A stretch of 64,000 nucleotides of DNA from Halobacillus sp. Nhm2S1 (GTDB lineage: Bacteria; Bacillota; Bacilli; Bacillales; Halobacillaceae), in contig NZ_JAIEZV010000003.1 of NCBI RefSeq assembly GCF_019599545.1, positions 310,001 through 374,000 on the forward strand. The letters run 5' to 3'. Under the pieces are notes generated by a model, which saw nothing but the letters and a program-made list of their open reading frames with translations, searched no databases and was not told where the DNA came from. This document shows positions 46,027 through 56,137 of this stretch, one piece after another. Positions within the stretch are counted from its first letter, which is position 1. The number at the start of each line of letters is the position of its first letter. Position numbers and translations under genes: made by a program.

Positions 46027-46918
46027 ATTGTTGCATAATTTTTTCTTTTAAACCTTCATCAAATATGCCTTCTTTGACCATATCAATTTCATAACGATAC
46101 GGCGGCTTTTTATTTTTCTTATCTTCCCCTACATACGGAGTCTCAAGAATTTTTGGAAGCTCTTTGAGTGTCGGATGGTGAATCACCTTATGAAGAGCAT
46201 CAAAACCGATATGACCGAATCCAATATTTTCGTGGCGGTCCTTGGCTGCCCCTTGGATATTTTTACTATCATTCACATGGATGACTTTTAGACGATCGAT
46301 CCCGACGATTTTATCAAATTCGTCCAATACTCCGTCAAAATCCTCCACGACATTGTAACCCGCGTCATGAATGTGACACGTATCCATACAGACCGATAAT
46401 TTCTCATTGTGGGTCACGCCATCAATGATTTGTGCCAATTCATCAAAGCTCCTGCCGATTTCAGAACCTTTCCCAGCCATCGTTTCAAGAGCGATTTGAA
46501 CCTTTTGATCTTTATGAAGGACCTCGTTCAACCCTTCAATGATCTTCGGCAACCCTTTTTCCACTCCTTGTCCAACATGAGACCCTGGGTGAAGTACAAT
46601 TTGCCTTGCTCCGAGTGCTTCCGTTCGTTCGATTTCATTTCTTAGAAAATCAACACCTAACTGGAATGTTTCCGGTTTGGTTGTATTTCCGATATTGATG
46701 ATATAAGGAGCATGAACCACGATGTCGCCGATGCCATTCGCATTCATGTGTTCCGTCCCGGCTTCAATGTTCAATTCTTCAATAGGACGGCGCCTTGTGT
46801 TCTGCGGGGCTCCTGTATAGATCATAAATGTGCTAGCACCATAGGATGTGGCTTCTTCACTGGCGCCCAGCAGCATTTTTTTCCCTTTCATAGATACGTG
46901 TGATCCAATCTTCAACAT
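46025..46918 (-). CDS. nfo: Endonuclease IV (AP endonuclease)
   Basis: 297 aa. Cuts DNA at abasic sites in base-excision repair, using a trinuclear zinc centre in a TIM barrel. It has IGSHVSM at the N terminus, [33 protein letters not shown] and HVNDSKN, all metal-site motifs of the family. It follows cshB by 15 bases in one operon, as yqfS-yqfR in B. subtilis. Confidence 0.95.
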   Translation of the reverse strand: MLKIGSHVSMKGKKMLLGASEEATSYGASTFMIYTGAPQNTRRRPIEELNIEAGTEHMNANGIGDIVVHAPYIINIGNTTKPETFQLGVDFLRNEIERTEALGARQIVLHPGSHVGQGVEKGLPKIIEGLNEVLHKDQKVQIALETMAGKGSEIGRSFDELAQIIDGVTHNEKLSVCMDTCHIHDAGYNVVEDFDGVLDEFDKIVGIDRLKVIHVNDSKNIQGAAKDRHENIGFGHIGFDALHKVIHHPTLKELPKILETPYVGEDKKNKKPPYRYEIDMVKEGIFDEGLKEKIMQQ

Positions 46919-46933
46919 ACGATCTACCCTTTC

Positions 46934-48253
46934 TTATTTCTTCTTGAAACGACTCTGTTTCAGCTTTCTCATATTTTTGTCTGTCTGCTGCTTCATTTTC
47001 TTCTTATAACCCGGCTTCACTTTTTTCGGTTTCCGTACCATCTGCTTCGCTTTTTTCTCAAGATCCGAGGCATGCCGTTCACGGTTCTGTCTCTCGTTGT
47101 AAGCATTTGTTTCTTTCCATTCTCCATTTTTCACTTCATAAAATTCAAACGTAAGTCCTTTTTTCTCAAGCTTCTGAATGAGAGGAAGGTCAGATTCCTT
47201 ATACAAATTAATAGCTGTCCCTTGCATTCCAGCTCGTGCTGTTCGTCCGACTCTGTGAATGTAGAATTCTTCCTCTTTCGGCATCTGTGCGTTGATCACA
47301 TGACTAACACCTTGAATATCGATTCCACGTGATGCAAGGTCTGTCGCTACAATATATTGATAACGTAAGTTTTGCAACTCTTTAAGCATTCTTTTTCTTT
47401 CTCTTGGCGAAAGCCCGCCGTGAAGGATTCCTGTTTCAAGACCTCGCTTCATTAACTCATCAGCGAGATCGTCGGCATGATTTTTTCCATTTGTAAAAAT
47501 GATGGCCAAATAAGGTTGTATGGCCTTTGATATTTCCACAATGACATCGGCTGGATCCTTATGTCTTAGCGGGACAAGTCGATGCTCCATCGTTTCCGGT
47601 GATGGCTTGTCGTCTTCAATTTGGATGTGTGTAGGGTTCGTTAAATATTTCTTTAAGAATGGTTGTAGACGTTCAGGAATGGTCGCTGAAAAGACGAGCA
47701 TCTGTACATCCTGGTCCATCCGTACAAGAATTTGGTCGACCTCTTCAATGAAGCCTAAATCCAGCATCAGATCTGCTTCATCCAAAACGAATGCTTTGGC
47801 TTGGTAAAGGTCGATCGCTTCTTCTTTGACCATGTCTAAAATACGGCCCGGTGTGCCGACCACAATATGAGGGGGTCTCGAAGATAGTTTTCCGACCATT
47901 TTCTGCTTATCCGTACCACCTATGAGGAGCTTTGAACGCCAAATTTCTTCTTTCCCAGCCATTTGAATGGCTTTTTTTACTTCATCTTGAATTTGAATGG
48001 CTAATTCTCTTGTAGGTGCTGTAATCACAAACTGCACATGTTCTGCCTCATCATCCAACTGATTGAACAGTGGAAGTAAGTAGGCATGTGTCTTACCTGA
48101 TCCTGTATGGGACTGTCCAATGAGACTCTCCCCTCTCAAAGCTGCTGGCAGGACCTGCTTTTGAATGGGGGTGGGTTTCTTAAAGCCTAATCCCTCTACA
48201 ATTTGACTGACTGTAGAAGTAATGGCATATTGATCAAATGTATGCTTACTCAT
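46934..48253 (-). CDS. cshB: DEAD-box RNA helicase CshB
   Basis: 439 aa. Q motif PTPIQKQ, Walker A HTGSGKTH, PTRELA, DEAD (VLDEADLML), SAT, and the C-terminal HRVGRTARAG. The C-terminal 60 residues are strongly basic (KKMKQQTDK) and should bind RNA. CshB serves ribosome assembly and cold adaptation in Bacillus. AAAGGAG ribosome binding site; start ATG at 48253. Confidence 0.92.
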   Translation of the reverse strand: MSKHTFDQYAITSTVSQIVEGLGFKKPTPIQKQVLPAALRGESLIGQSHTGSGKTHAYLLPLFNQLDDEAEHVQFVITAPTRELAIQIQDEVKKAIQMAGKEEIWRSKLLIGGTDKQKMVGKLSSRPPHIVVGTPGRILDMVKEEAIDLYQAKAFVLDEADLMLDLGFIEEVDQILVRMDQDVQMLVFSATIPERLQPFLKKYLTNPTHIQIEDDKPSPETMEHRLVPLRHKDPADVIVEISKAIQPYLAIIFTNGKNHADDLADELMKRGLETGILHGGLSPRERKRMLKELQNLRYQYIVATDLASRGIDIQGVSHVINAQMPKEEEFYIHRVGRTARAGMQGTAINLYKESDLPLIQKLEKKGLTFEFYEVKNGEWKETNAYNERQNRERHASDLEKKAKQMVRKPKKVKPGYKKKMKQQTDKNMRKLKQSRFKKK

Positions 48254-48344
48254 AACCGTTCTCCTTTAATGTAAAATGTTCCTTCCTTATTATAATAGAG
48301 CAGAGGACAAATTGCACGATAACCTTGTTTTAGAACGTCTTTCT

Positions 48345-48373
48345 TTGTCATCTTTCCCTTTACCCTTTATAAT
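48345..48373 (+). promoter_or_regulatory. SigA promoter of ispH
   Basis: TTGTCA (48345-48350), 17-base spacer, perfect TATAAT (48368-48373), 55 bases before the start. The -10 region continues as TTATAATGATAATGG, which resembles half of a PerR or Fur box. Confidence 0.78.
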
Positions 48374-48428
48374 GATAATGGTATCTTTAAAGTTATTGGA
48401 TTGGATTTATAGAGGAGGACGTTAATCA

Positions 48429-49385
48429 ATGGAAGTCATTAAAATCGCCCCTCGCGGTTATTGTTATGGTGTAGTAGATGCAATGGTCATTGCTCGAAAC
48501 GCAGCTAAAGACCCGAATCTGCCACGTCCTATATATATATTAGGCATGATTGTCCACAACTCACATGTAACAGAGGCCTTCAAGGAAGAAGGAATCATTA
48601 CTGTAGATGGGAAAAATCGTAGTGACATGTTAGAAGGCATTCATGATGGTACAGTCATTTTTACAGCTCACGGTGTTTCCCCTCTAATTAAGGAACGCGC
48701 AAAAGAAAAAGGGCTCACCGTCTTAGACGCCACTTGTCCTGATGTGACCAATACCCACAACTTGATTAGAAAAAAAGTGGCTGAGGGATTTGAGGTCATT
48801 TACGTGGGGAAAAAGGGACACCCGGAACCGGAAGGCGCTATGGGCGTAGCACCAGGAAAAGTCCACCTCGTCCAAACGGAAGAGGATGTGGAAGAGCTCG
48901 ACCTTGATCATGATAAATTGATGATCACCAACCAGACGACAATGAGTCAGTGGGACGTTTATGATGTTATGGAAAAAGCGAAAGAGAAATTTCCGCAACT
49001 CGAAAAGCAGCAGGAAATCTGTATGGCGACTCAGGTTCGTCAGGAAGCTGTTTCCGAACAGGCGGGTGAAGCCGATTTGACTCTAGTTGTCGGTGATCCG
49101 ATGAGTAACAACTCGAATCGACTTGCCCAAGTCTCTATGGAAAAAGCAGGTACCACCGCTTATCGCATTGCTGATGTGACAGAAATCCAATTAGAATGGT
49201 TGGAAGGTGTCGAGAAAGTGGCCGTTACAGCTGGTGCTTCAACTCCAACTCCTATAACAAAAGAAGTCATCAAATTCATCGAGCAGTTCGATCACAACGA
49301 TGAAAGCACGTGGGTCCGCGAGTCAAAAGTTGAACAGAAAAAGATTTTACCTCCCGTCCGTGCCAGAAAAAAAGTGAAGAGATAA
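48429..49385 (+). CDS. ispH: 4-hydroxy-3-methylbut-2-enyl diphosphate reductase IspH
   Basis: 318 aa. The last MEP-pathway enzyme, making IPP and DMAPP with a [4Fe-4S] cluster. Cluster cysteines lie in PRGYCYGV (Cys12), [10 protein letters not shown] and [18 protein letters not shown]-type and [10 protein letters not shown] motifs are present (here ILGMIVHN). GAGGAGG ribosome binding site. Matches yqfP. Confidence 0.95.
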   Translation: MEVIKIAPRGYCYGVVDAMVIARNAAKDPNLPRPIYILGMIVHNSHVTEAFKEEGIITVDGKNRSDMLEGIHDGTVIFTAHGVSPLIKERAKEKGLTVLDATCPDVTNTHNLIRKKVAEGFEVIYVGKKGHPEPEGAMGVAPGKVHLVQTEEDVEELDLDHDKLMITNQTTMSQWDVYDVMEKAKEKFPQLEKQQEICMATQVRQEAVSEQAGEADLTLVVGDPMSNNSNRLAQVSMEKAGTTAYRIADVTEIQLEWLEGVEKVAVTAGASTPTPITKEVIKFIEQFDHNDESTWVRESKVEQKKILPPVRARKKVKR

Positions 49386-49422
49386 AAAAAAGGATGAAAG
49401 CTTAAGCTTTCATCCTTTTTTT
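49384..49422. terminator. Bidirectional terminator between ispH and yqfO
   Basis: Perfect palindrome centred on AAGCTTAAGCTT with A7 and T7 arms; serves both convergent genes. Confidence 0.9.
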
Positions 49423-50539
49423 ATACAATTGTAAATGGCTCCGTATATGCTTCGGAAACGAAGATGTTCAAATCCCCTTGTTTATTACACTTCTCTTCAA
49501 GATATTCTTTTACTTTAGGACAAACGACTTTTTCCACGTGATGACCAGGATCAATGACGGAAAGGCCCATTTCCATGGCATCTTGTGTCATATGAAAAGT
49601 CATGTCTCCCGTAATATAAACATCCGCACCGCTTCTTTTCGCATGATGAATGTACTTTTCTCCACTGCCTCCAAGAAGGGCCACTTTTTTTATAACTTTA
49701 TCCATTTTTCCGGAAACACGTACATGAGGAACATCATATTCTTTTTTTATCAGCTCGACAAGCTCCCGCAAAGGCATGGGTTTTTCAAGTTCTCCTACAC
49801 GCCCTGCTCCTAATGGTTCCCCTTCATTCAATAATGGGTAAACATCATAAGCGACTTCCTCATACGGATGAGCCTCTTCCATCGCTTTCAAAACCCTTGA
49901 TAGGCGTGACTTTGGTACGATCGTCTCTATTCTTTTTTCATCCACGATTTCAAGTTGTCCTTCTTCACCCAAATACGGATTAGTACCGTCTTCCGGTTTG
50001 AAAGTTCCATGGCCGGATAGTTGATACGTGCAATGACTATAATGACCGATATGCCCTGCTCCTGCCTCACTAATTGCATCCCGTAATAGATCAGCGTGAT
50101 CTTCAGGAACAAAGACGGTAAGTTTTACAAGAGAGTCGCTTCCTGTTTCGATCAAAGGACGGGAGTTCGTTACTCCGATCAATTGAGCCATGACATCATT
50201 GACACCACCTTTGGCAATATCAAGGTTCGTGTGGGCAGCATAGACCGCGATGTCATGCTTGATCAATTTTTGGATGATTCTCCCTTTCGGTGTATCCAAA
50301 TTGATTTGATTCAATTTCACAAAAAGCAAAGGGTGATGGGCAATGATTAAATCCACTTCTTTTTCAATTGCTTCGTCTACAACATTCTCCAACACATCCA
50401 GGGTAACCATGATATTTTTCACCGGTTTATTGAGTGTGCCTACTTGAAGACCCACATTATCCCAATCAAAGGCAAGGCCCTTCGGTGACCATTTTTCAAA
50501 TTCACGGATGATGTCCTGGGCTGTGGACGTTTGGTTCAT
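49421..50539 (-). CDS. yqfO: Nif3-family dinuclear metal-centre protein YqfO
   Basis: 372 aa. Long Nif3-like form with an inserted PII-like middle domain (about 125-230). Metal ligands in LIIAHHPLLF, AAHTNLD and the C-terminal DPGHHVEK. Often linked to GTP cyclohydrolase-like or regulatory roles, but the reaction is unproven. Start at 50539 overlaps the trmK stop by 4 bases (ATGA); an 8-residue longer start has no better site. Coupled to trmK as in B. subtilis. Confidence 0.88.
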   Translation of the reverse strand: MNQTSTAQDIIREFEKWSPKGLAFDWDNVGLQVGTLNKPVKNIMVTLDVLENVVDEAIEKEVDLIIAHHPLLFVKLNQINLDTPKGRIIQKLIKHDIAVYAAHTNLDIAKGGVNDVMAQLIGVTNSRPLIETGSDSLVKLTVFVPEDHADLLRDAISEAGAGHIGHYSHCTYQLSGHGTFKPEDGTNPYLGEEGQLEIVDEKRIETIVPKSRLSRVLKAMEEAHPYEEVAYDVYPLLNEGEPLGAGRVGELEKPMPLRELVELIKKEYDVPHVRVSGKMDKVIKKVALLGGSGEKYIHHAKRSGADVYITGDMTFHMTQDAMEMGLSVIDPGHHVEKVVCPKVKEYLEEKCNKQGDLNIFVSEAYTEPFTIV

Positions 50540-51243
50540 GATTGCAATACCTCCTCTAACCATTTCAACTCTTTTTGTTGTTGTTTCAATTTCTCTTCAT
50601 CGGGATAGGTCGCTTGGTTCATCTGTTTTATAATATATTGTTTCTTATTCCATTCCTCTTTACATTTCTTTATAAACGGCTCTGGTCGTTTCTCTAATAA
50701 ATACGGTCCAAGCCACATTTCTTTCTCTATCATTTGCTGCTGGTAAGGAGAGGATGGATCTCCCTTTTCTGCAACAAGAATTTCATAAATGTGACCACTT
50801 TCCTCTACAATTGTTTCATCGACAAGCTTATAGTCATGCTGGAAGAACCACCTTCTAAGAGACCTTGAATCGATATTGGGTTGAACGACAATTCGATTGA
50901 CGTGTGAAAGCTTTTCTTTTCCTCCCTCAAGGATATCTCGGATTAAAGGTCCGCCCATCCCTGCAATGACCACCTGTTTTATTTCTCCAGGAGCAACAAC
51001 AGCGAGCCCGTCGCCGAGACGGACATCAATGCGATCTTCAAGCTTGTGTTTTTCCACTTCACTTTTGGCACTATCATATGGCCCTTGATTCACTTCACCC
51101 GCTACTGCTCTTGCCTCTGGATCTTTCATACATACAAAGCACGGAAGATAGGCATGATCCGAACCGATATCCGCAAAATGAGCTCCCTTCGGTAAGTAAT
51201 CGGCCACCAGTGCTAAGCGTTTTGATAATTGATTAACATTCAT
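50536..51243 (-). CDS. trmK: tRNA (adenine(22)-N1)-methyltransferase TrmK
   Basis: 235 aa. SAM-dependent methyltransferase acting on A22 of tRNA. Rossmann motif ADIGSDHAYLP, VVIAGMGGPLI (the NPPY-like position of this family), and a C-terminal coiled-coil helix pair. Matches YqfN. It follows cccA with a terminator between, so trmK-yqfO forms its own unit. Confidence 0.88.
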   Translation of the reverse strand: MNVNQLSKRLALVADYLPKGAHFADIGSDHAYLPCFVCMKDPEARAVAGEVNQGPYDSAKSEVEKHKLEDRIDVRLGDGLAVVAPGEIKQVVIAGMGGPLIRDILEGGKEKLSHVNRIVVQPNIDSRSLRRWFFQHDYKLVDETIVEESGHIYEILVAEKGDPSSPYQQQMIEKEMWLGPYLLEKRPEPFIKKCKEEWNKKQYIIKQMNQATYPDEEKLKQQQKELKWLEEVLQS

Positions 51244-51265
51244 ATACTCTTCCCTCTCATAAAAG

Positions 51266-51295
51266 AAAAGCTTTCTGATTGGCCAGAAAGCTTTT
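51266..51295 (-). terminator. Terminator of cccA
   Basis: AAAAGCTTTCTG pairs with CAGAAAGCTTTT, T run on the minus strand. Confidence 0.8.
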
Positions 51296-51312
51296 CGGTC
51301 TTCTTCTTATTG

Positions 51313-51681
51313 TTATTTCTTTTCAGCTAGCCATTCAGCCAATTTTGTTGCTTGCTCTCCAGTATAAAGACCAGCAGGCATGGCAGAACCTTTACCATTT
51401 ACGATGATGTCATTGATTTCTTCAGCTGAATAACGGCTTCCTACTTCCTGTAGGTTAGGGCCAGCTCCACCGCCAAGGTCTCCGCCGTGGCAGCTTGCAC
51501 ATTGGTTCTGAAACAACTCTTCAGGACTTGCGCTTGCGGTCTCTTCTTGCTTCTCACCGCCGCCTTCTTCTTCATTCTGAATAGCTTCGCGTTGATTAAT
51601 CCCCGCTGCAGATACGACAATCATGACGACGATCCCCAGCACAGCGATAATTGCGAATGGAATCACAGGGTTCTTTCTCAT
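51313..51681 (-). CDS. cccA: Cytochrome c-550, membrane-anchored
   Basis: 122 aa. One membrane helix (about 8-26) anchors the protein; an acidic linker leads to an external c-type cytochrome domain. CASCH (Cys61, Cys64, His65) binds haem and Met101 is the likely sixth ligand. It carries electrons in the respiratory chain. The ATG at 51681 follows AGGAGG; an extension of 10 residues is unsupported. The position between trmK and sigA fits B. subtilis cccA. Confidence 0.92.
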   Translation of the reverse strand: MRKNPVIPFAIIAVLGIVVMIVVSAAGINQREAIQNEEEGGGEKQEETASASPEELFQNQCASCHGGDLGGGAGPNLQEVGSRYSAEEINDIIVNGKGSAMPAGLYTGEQATKLAEWLAEKK

Positions 51682-51789
51682 TTGTTGCAACCTCCTTATG
51701 TATTCCCTCATATAGAATTTTCGTGTCTATTCGACTATATTTATTTTACTTGAAAACCGTTACTTATTAAAGAGATATCATGTGAAAAC

Positions 51790-52323
51790 TTATGAAACAA
51801 TGTAAATAATTAAAAAAATAAAGCCGATTACACCTGAGTAGAAAAGCGTTTTCACCTTCCAAAACCATCCAAGAAAAATCCATAAAACCAAATTTAAGAT
51901 GAGGGTTATGTAAAAGGAGTACTCCAAACCTATCATATTTTGATTTAAGTGGACAGTCATAAGCAGAAGAATCAATGCACCGTTAAATAGCGGAACAAAA
52001 AGCCAATCCGACTTTTTATATTGTAACCAACGAATATGAAACCATACCCCGATTACAAAACTCGACAAAACCACTGTTTGCATTATGATTCCCATTTCAG
52101 TAAAATAAATGACAAGAAATGAAAGGGATAACAAAATAGGATGGATGGCCATGAAAATATAAAAAGTAAGGGTTTGTGAACTTTCAGCACTCTCTTTGTG
52201 CTCCAGGTTTTCACCTTGGGTATAAAGCGCTAACAAGAAATTACAATATTCCTCTGGAAGCAATTGGTTTTGTTTCCAGTACTTGATCTCATCAACAATG
52301 GTTTTTGTCCTTTCATGTTTCAT
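51790..52323 (-). CDS. Integral membrane protein of unknown function
   Basis: 177 aa. An N-terminal cytoplasmic helix pair with TKTIVDEIKYWKQNQLLPEEY, reminiscent of DUF2157-like proteins, is followed by five membrane helices (about 55-175). The start at 52323 follows GGAGG. It lies between cccA and sigA. I cannot assign a function; the name is limited to what is visible. Confidence 0.65.
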   Translation of the reverse strand: MKHERTKTIVDEIKYWKQNQLLPEEYCNFLLALYTQGENLEHKESAESSQTLTFYIFMAIHPILLSLSFLVIYFTEMGIIMQTVVLSSFVIGVWFHIRWLQYKKSDWLFVPLFNGALILLLMTVHLNQNMIGLEYSFYITLILNLVLWIFLGWFWKVKTLFYSGVIGFIFLIIYIVS

Positions 52324-52346
52324 AGCAGCCTCCAACAGAAAAGATA

Positions 52347-52394
52347 ACTCAGGAGCCCTCCCGCATCCATTTGCGAAAAGGTCCCTGAGTCGTA
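52347..52394 (-). terminator. Possible terminator of sigA
   Basis: ACTCAGGG and CCTGAGT pair across about 32 bases on the minus strand, followed by TATCTTTT. The long loop makes it weak, so readthrough into the next gene is possible. Confidence 0.4.
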
Positions 52395-52400
52395 AAATCC

Positions 52401-53534
52401 TTATTCCATGAAGTCCTTCAAACGTTTGCTCCGACTTGGATGGCGGAGTTTACGCAAAGCCTTCGCTTCGATTTGTCGGATTCTCTCACGAGTTACCCCA
52501 AACACTTTTCCTACTTCCTCAAGTGTTCTTGTACGTCCATCGTCCAAACCGAATCGGAGTCTGAGTACATTTTCTTCTCGATCTGTCAATGTATCAAGGA
52601 CATCTTCAAGCTGTTCTTTCAACAGTTCATAGGCTGCATGATCTGAAGGAGATGTCGCTTCCTGATCTTCAATGAAATCACCTAAATGAGAATCATCTTC
52701 CTCCCCGATTGGTGTTTCTAAAGATACCGGTTCTTGAGCAATCTTTAGAATTTCACGGACTTTATCTGGAGTGAGGTCCATATCCTGTGCAATCTCTTCC
52801 GGCGTTGGTTCACGGCCAAGGTCTTGAAGAAGTTGACGCTGGACACGAATCAGTTTGTTAATCGTCTCTACCATGTGGACAGGGATACGGATCGTACGTG
52901 CTTGGTCGGCGATCGCTCTTGTAATCGCCTGGCGAATCCACCATGTGGCATAGGTACTGAATTTATAGCCTTTACGATAATCGAATTTTTCTACCGCTTT
53001 GATCAGACCCATGTTCCCTTCCTGAATCAAGTCAAGGAAAAGCATGCCTCGGCCTACATATCTTTTAGCGATACTTACGACAAGTCGCAGGTTGGCTTCC
53101 GCTAAGTCACGTTTCGCTTCTTCGTCGCCATTCTCAATACGTTGAGCAAGGCTGATCTCATCCTTAGCAGATAGCAGGTTCACTCGGCCAATTTCTTTGA
53201 GGTACATACGCACAGGGTCATTAATTTTGACTCCTGGTGGTACACTCAAGTCATTAAGATCGAACTCTTCCTCTTTATTCAATTGCTTCATACTTGGATC
53301 TGATTCCGAATCCCCGATCACTTCTACACCCTGCTCATTCAGGTGCTCATAGAATTCATCCATTTGATCAGAATCCAGATCGAAGCTCGATAGTTTTTCC
53401 GCTACCTCTTCATATGCGAGGATCCCTCGTTTTTTTCCTAACTCTACCACTTGCTCTTTTGCTTGCTCAAGTGTCAATTCTGTTTGATTCTCATTTTCTT
53501 TAGAACGTGATGGCTGCTGTTGCTTATCTGCCAT
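52401..53534 (-). CDS. sigA: RNA polymerase primary sigma factor SigA
   Basis: 377 aa, close to B. subtilis SigA. Region 1.2 [14 protein letters not shown], region 2 with [22 protein letters not shown] and [13 protein letters not shown], region 3, and region 4 with [20 protein letters not shown] for -35 recognition. Strong GGAAGGAGGGGG site; start at 53534 chosen over a longer reading. Second gene of the dnaG-sigA macromolecular synthesis operon, 37 bases after dnaG. Confidence 0.97.
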   Translation of the reverse strand: MADKQQQPSRSKENENQTELTLEQAKEQVVELGKKRGILAYEEVAEKLSSFDLDSDQMDEFYEHLNEQGVEVIGDSESDPSMKQLNKEEEFDLNDLSVPPGVKINDPVRMYLKEIGRVNLLSAKDEISLAQRIENGDEEAKRDLAEANLRLVVSIAKRYVGRGMLFLDLIQEGNMGLIKAVEKFDYRKGYKFSTYATWWIRQAITRAIADQARTIRIPVHMVETINKLIRVQRQLLQDLGREPTPEEIAQDMDLTPDKVREILKIAQEPVSLETPIGEEDDSHLGDFIEDQEATSPSDHAAYELLKEQLEDVLDTLTDREENVLRLRFGLDDGRTRTLEEVGKVFGVTRERIRQIEAKALRKLRHPSRSKRLKDFME

Positions 53535-53571
53535 AAGTCCCCCTCCTTCCAACAATCTATACAAACTCTAC

Positions 53572-55383
53572 CTAGTGATGTTTTAACTCTTTCTTTCGTT
53601 TGATGATTTCCATCGCAATTTCTGCTGCTCTGATCGGCTCGTTTTGCTGTTCAGCCTTTTTCAACTCAGATTCAAGGTTTCTAATATCCGTTCGATCCCA
53701 CTGTTCTGATCGAATCCTTGAGATGTAATCATGGATTTCCTGATCAGAAACTTCTTCGCTGACAGGGGCCATTGCAAGCTCGATCGCCAGATTTTTAATG
53801 GAAGCATCTTCAATCATCTCGACGAACTGACTGATATCCGATTCATTGCCGTCTTCATAATATGCATAAAGATGGGTGACAATGACCTGATGGTCTTCAA
53901 TATTGAAAGCTCCTCCGATTTCCTCTTGAACTTTATCAGCGATATATGGATCTCTCAACATATACGCAATCAGTTTTCTTTCTGCATTATGAAAAGCGGG
54001 TAAAAGTTTTTTTTGAACCGTTGGCTGCCTTGTATCATTAGTATATCGGTTCTTTGGCTCCTTATCCTTGACACCGCTTTGCGATCGAATACGCTGAACT
54101 TCTTCTTTCAGAGTTTCTACGGAGAGCTGAAATTCTGTAGCAATCTCATTCAGGTAATGCTCTCGTTCGACAGCACGGTCAAGCCCTGCAATCTCTTGTA
54201 ATACCTTTTCGATATAAGTGATGCGATCTCCTTCTACTTGCAGATTATAATCTCTACGCAAGTAATTCATCATAAAGGAAATGTACGTATCACTAGTATC
54301 GATGATTTCACGTTTGAACCGGTCCCCGCCATACTTTTGAATGAATTCATCCGGGTCAAGTTCATCAGGGACACGAGCAACGTAGGTTTGACATCCTACA
54401 CTCTTCAAAAGTTTCGCTGCCTTAACAGCTGCTTCGATCCCGGCGCGATCACCATCATAACAAATGATGATCTGCTCGGCGTATTTCTTCAAAAGGTTGG
54501 CCTGCATGCTTGATAACGAAGTACCCATCGTACCTACGGCATGGTGAATGTCTGCCTGGTCTGCAGATATGACATCTCCAAAACCTTCGAACAGGATCAC
54601 CGTTTTTTCCTTTCGGATGGCGGAGCGGGCAAGGTCGAAGTTATAAAGCAGACGCCCCTTGTGGAAAAGTTCCGTCTCCGGACTGTTTAGATATTTGGGT
54701 TCCTGTTGTCCAAGAGACCTTCCTGCAAAAGCTACGGTTTTCCCTAAGTGGTTCCTTAGTGGGAAAATCACTCTCCCACGGAACCTGTCCGCATATTCTC
54801 CATGATCATTGGTACTGAGTAGTCCTGCCTTGACCATCGATTGTGGATGATACCCTTTCTTTTCAAGAAAAGTTACAACAAAGTCTCTGGAATCCGGTGA
54901 ATATCCTATTTGATATTTCTGGATCGTTTCATCGGTAAAACCACGGTCGATTAAATACTGATACGCTTCCCGACCATCCTTGGAATTCTTTAACAAATGG
55001 TGGTATAATTTAGTCAACCATTGATGGGCTTCGAGCATTGCCTGAGATTCCTGGCTCTTTTCTGACGGAGCTTCTTCAGATAATTGATCAGGAAGATCAG
55101 TACCTGTCTGCTCAGCCAGTTGTTTTAGTGCCTGGATAAAACTAAACCCTTCAATCTCCATCAGGAAGGTATAGACATTCCCTCCCTTTCCACAACCAAA
55201 GCAATGAAAGATCTGCTTATCTTGAGAAACGGAAAAGGAAGGAGTGTTTTCCCCATGGAAAGGACAAAGGCCGAAATGGTTCCTGCCTTGTTTCTTCAAA
55301 TCGACGTAATTGCCGATCACTTCTACAATATCCGTTGATCTTCTGATTTCATCGACTTTTTCTTCTGGAATATGTCCAGCCAT
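53572..55383 (-). CDS. dnaG: DNA primase DnaG
   Basis: 603 aa. Makes RNA primers at the replication fork. N-terminal zinc finger ligands Cys40, His43, Cys61 and Cys64 (CPFHGENTPSF, FHCFGCGKGG); TOPRIM core with LFEGFGDVIS and CYDGDRAGIEA; C-terminal helicase-binding domain. The operon partner is sigA. Confidence 0.96.
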   Translation of the reverse strand: MAGHIPEEKVDEIRRSTDIVEVIGNYVDLKKQGRNHFGLCPFHGENTPSFSVSQDKQIFHCFGCGKGGNVYTFLMEIEGFSFIQALKQLAEQTGTDLPDQLSEEAPSEKSQESQAMLEAHQWLTKLYHHLLKNSKDGREAYQYLIDRGFTDETIQKYQIGYSPDSRDFVVTFLEKKGYHPQSMVKAGLLSTNDHGEYADRFRGRVIFPLRNHLGKTVAFAGRSLGQQEPKYLNSPETELFHKGRLLYNFDLARSAIRKEKTVILFEGFGDVISADQADIHHAVGTMGTSLSSMQANLLKKYAEQIIICYDGDRAGIEAAVKAAKLLKSVGCQTYVARVPDELDPDEFIQKYGGDRFKREIIDTSDTYISFMMNYLRRDYNLQVEGDRITYIEKVLQEIAGLDRAVEREHYLNEIATEFQLSVETLKEEVQRIRSQSGVKDKEPKNRYTNDTRQPTVQKKLLPAFHNAERKLIAYMLRDPYIADKVQEEIGGAFNIEDHQVIVTHLYAYYEDGNESDISQFVEMIEDASIKNLAIELAMAPVSEEVSDQEIHDYISRIRSEQWDRTDIRNLESELKKAEQQNEPIRAAEIAMEIIKRKKELKHH

Positions 55384-55420
55384 AAGATCACCATACTACT
55401 CAATTATTCTCGTTCAAAGC

Positions 55421-55882
55421 TTAAATTCCTTCATGTTCTGACAACAATTTTTGGAAAACAGATCGAAACTTTGCGCGATCATCCGCTGTAAATGCCGATG
55501 GACCCTTCCATTTCTTTCTCTGCTTCATTGTTTGCTGCCGTATGAACTTTTGGTTCATGATGTTATCTGCATCATTTTCTCTAACCAGTTTACCTCTTGG
55601 AGTAAGTACATAAACCCCTTTAGAAGTCAATAATACAGCCAGAGAAAGATCCTGGGTAATGACGACATCGCCTTCTTCCACTTGATTGAGGATATACAAA
55701 TCGACAGATTGCGATCCATCATCCATGAACCTCCATCCAGCCTCTGCCTTCTCTTGGCTATAATGATTAACGGTCGCTATGAAATAAGGATGTAGATCGT
55801 ACTGCATACAAACATCGATGATTTCTTCTTGTACAGGACAGCTATCTGCATCGACATAAATATGAACATTTAAATTTGGCAT
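55421..55882 (-). CDS. yqxD: UPF0178 (YqxD/YaiI) family protein
   Basis: 153 aa. PIN-like fold family with IYVDADSCPVQEEI at the N terminus, DGSQSVDLYI, DVVITQDLSLA and RGKLVREND, and FTADDRAKF near the C terminus, all typical. Likely a nuclease-like or metal-binding protein; function unproven. The ATG at 55882 is the only in-frame start near the conserved beginning, but the nearest AAGGAGG lies over 30 bases upstream. Placed ahead of dnaG as in B. subtilis. Confidence 0.82.
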   Translation of the reverse strand: MPNLNVHIYVDADSCPVQEEIIDVCMQYDLHPYFIATVNHYSQEKAEAGWRFMDDGSQSVDLYILNQVEEGDVVITQDLSLAVLLTSKGVYVLTPRGKLVRENDADNIMNQKFIRQQTMKQRKKWKGPSAFTADDRAKFRSVFQKLLSEHEGI

Positions 55883-56098
55883 AGTATCAATATTTCTACA
55901 ATAAGCGGTAGAATCCTCCTTAAAAGTGAATGTTTTATTTTTCTGAAAAGTATGTGCCTTTAATAAGACATGGTCAGAAAAATTTCTTAGGAATGGACAT
56001 CCCTTCATTATAAGGATTTTTACCACAAATAGATATTATAATACATTCCTTTCAATTACGCTATGTCTAATTGTACCTAATTTCATTCTTCCCAACAA

Positions 56099-56125
56099 AA
56101 GTCGCGCTTAATCAAAGCGCGACTT
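56099..56125 (-). terminator. Terminator of the ccpN-ppsR operon
   Basis: AAGTCGCGCTT pairs with AAGCGCGACTT around a 5-base loop, followed by TTTGTTGG on the minus strand. Confidence 0.78.
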
Positions 56126-56137
56126 CCGCTATTTGTG

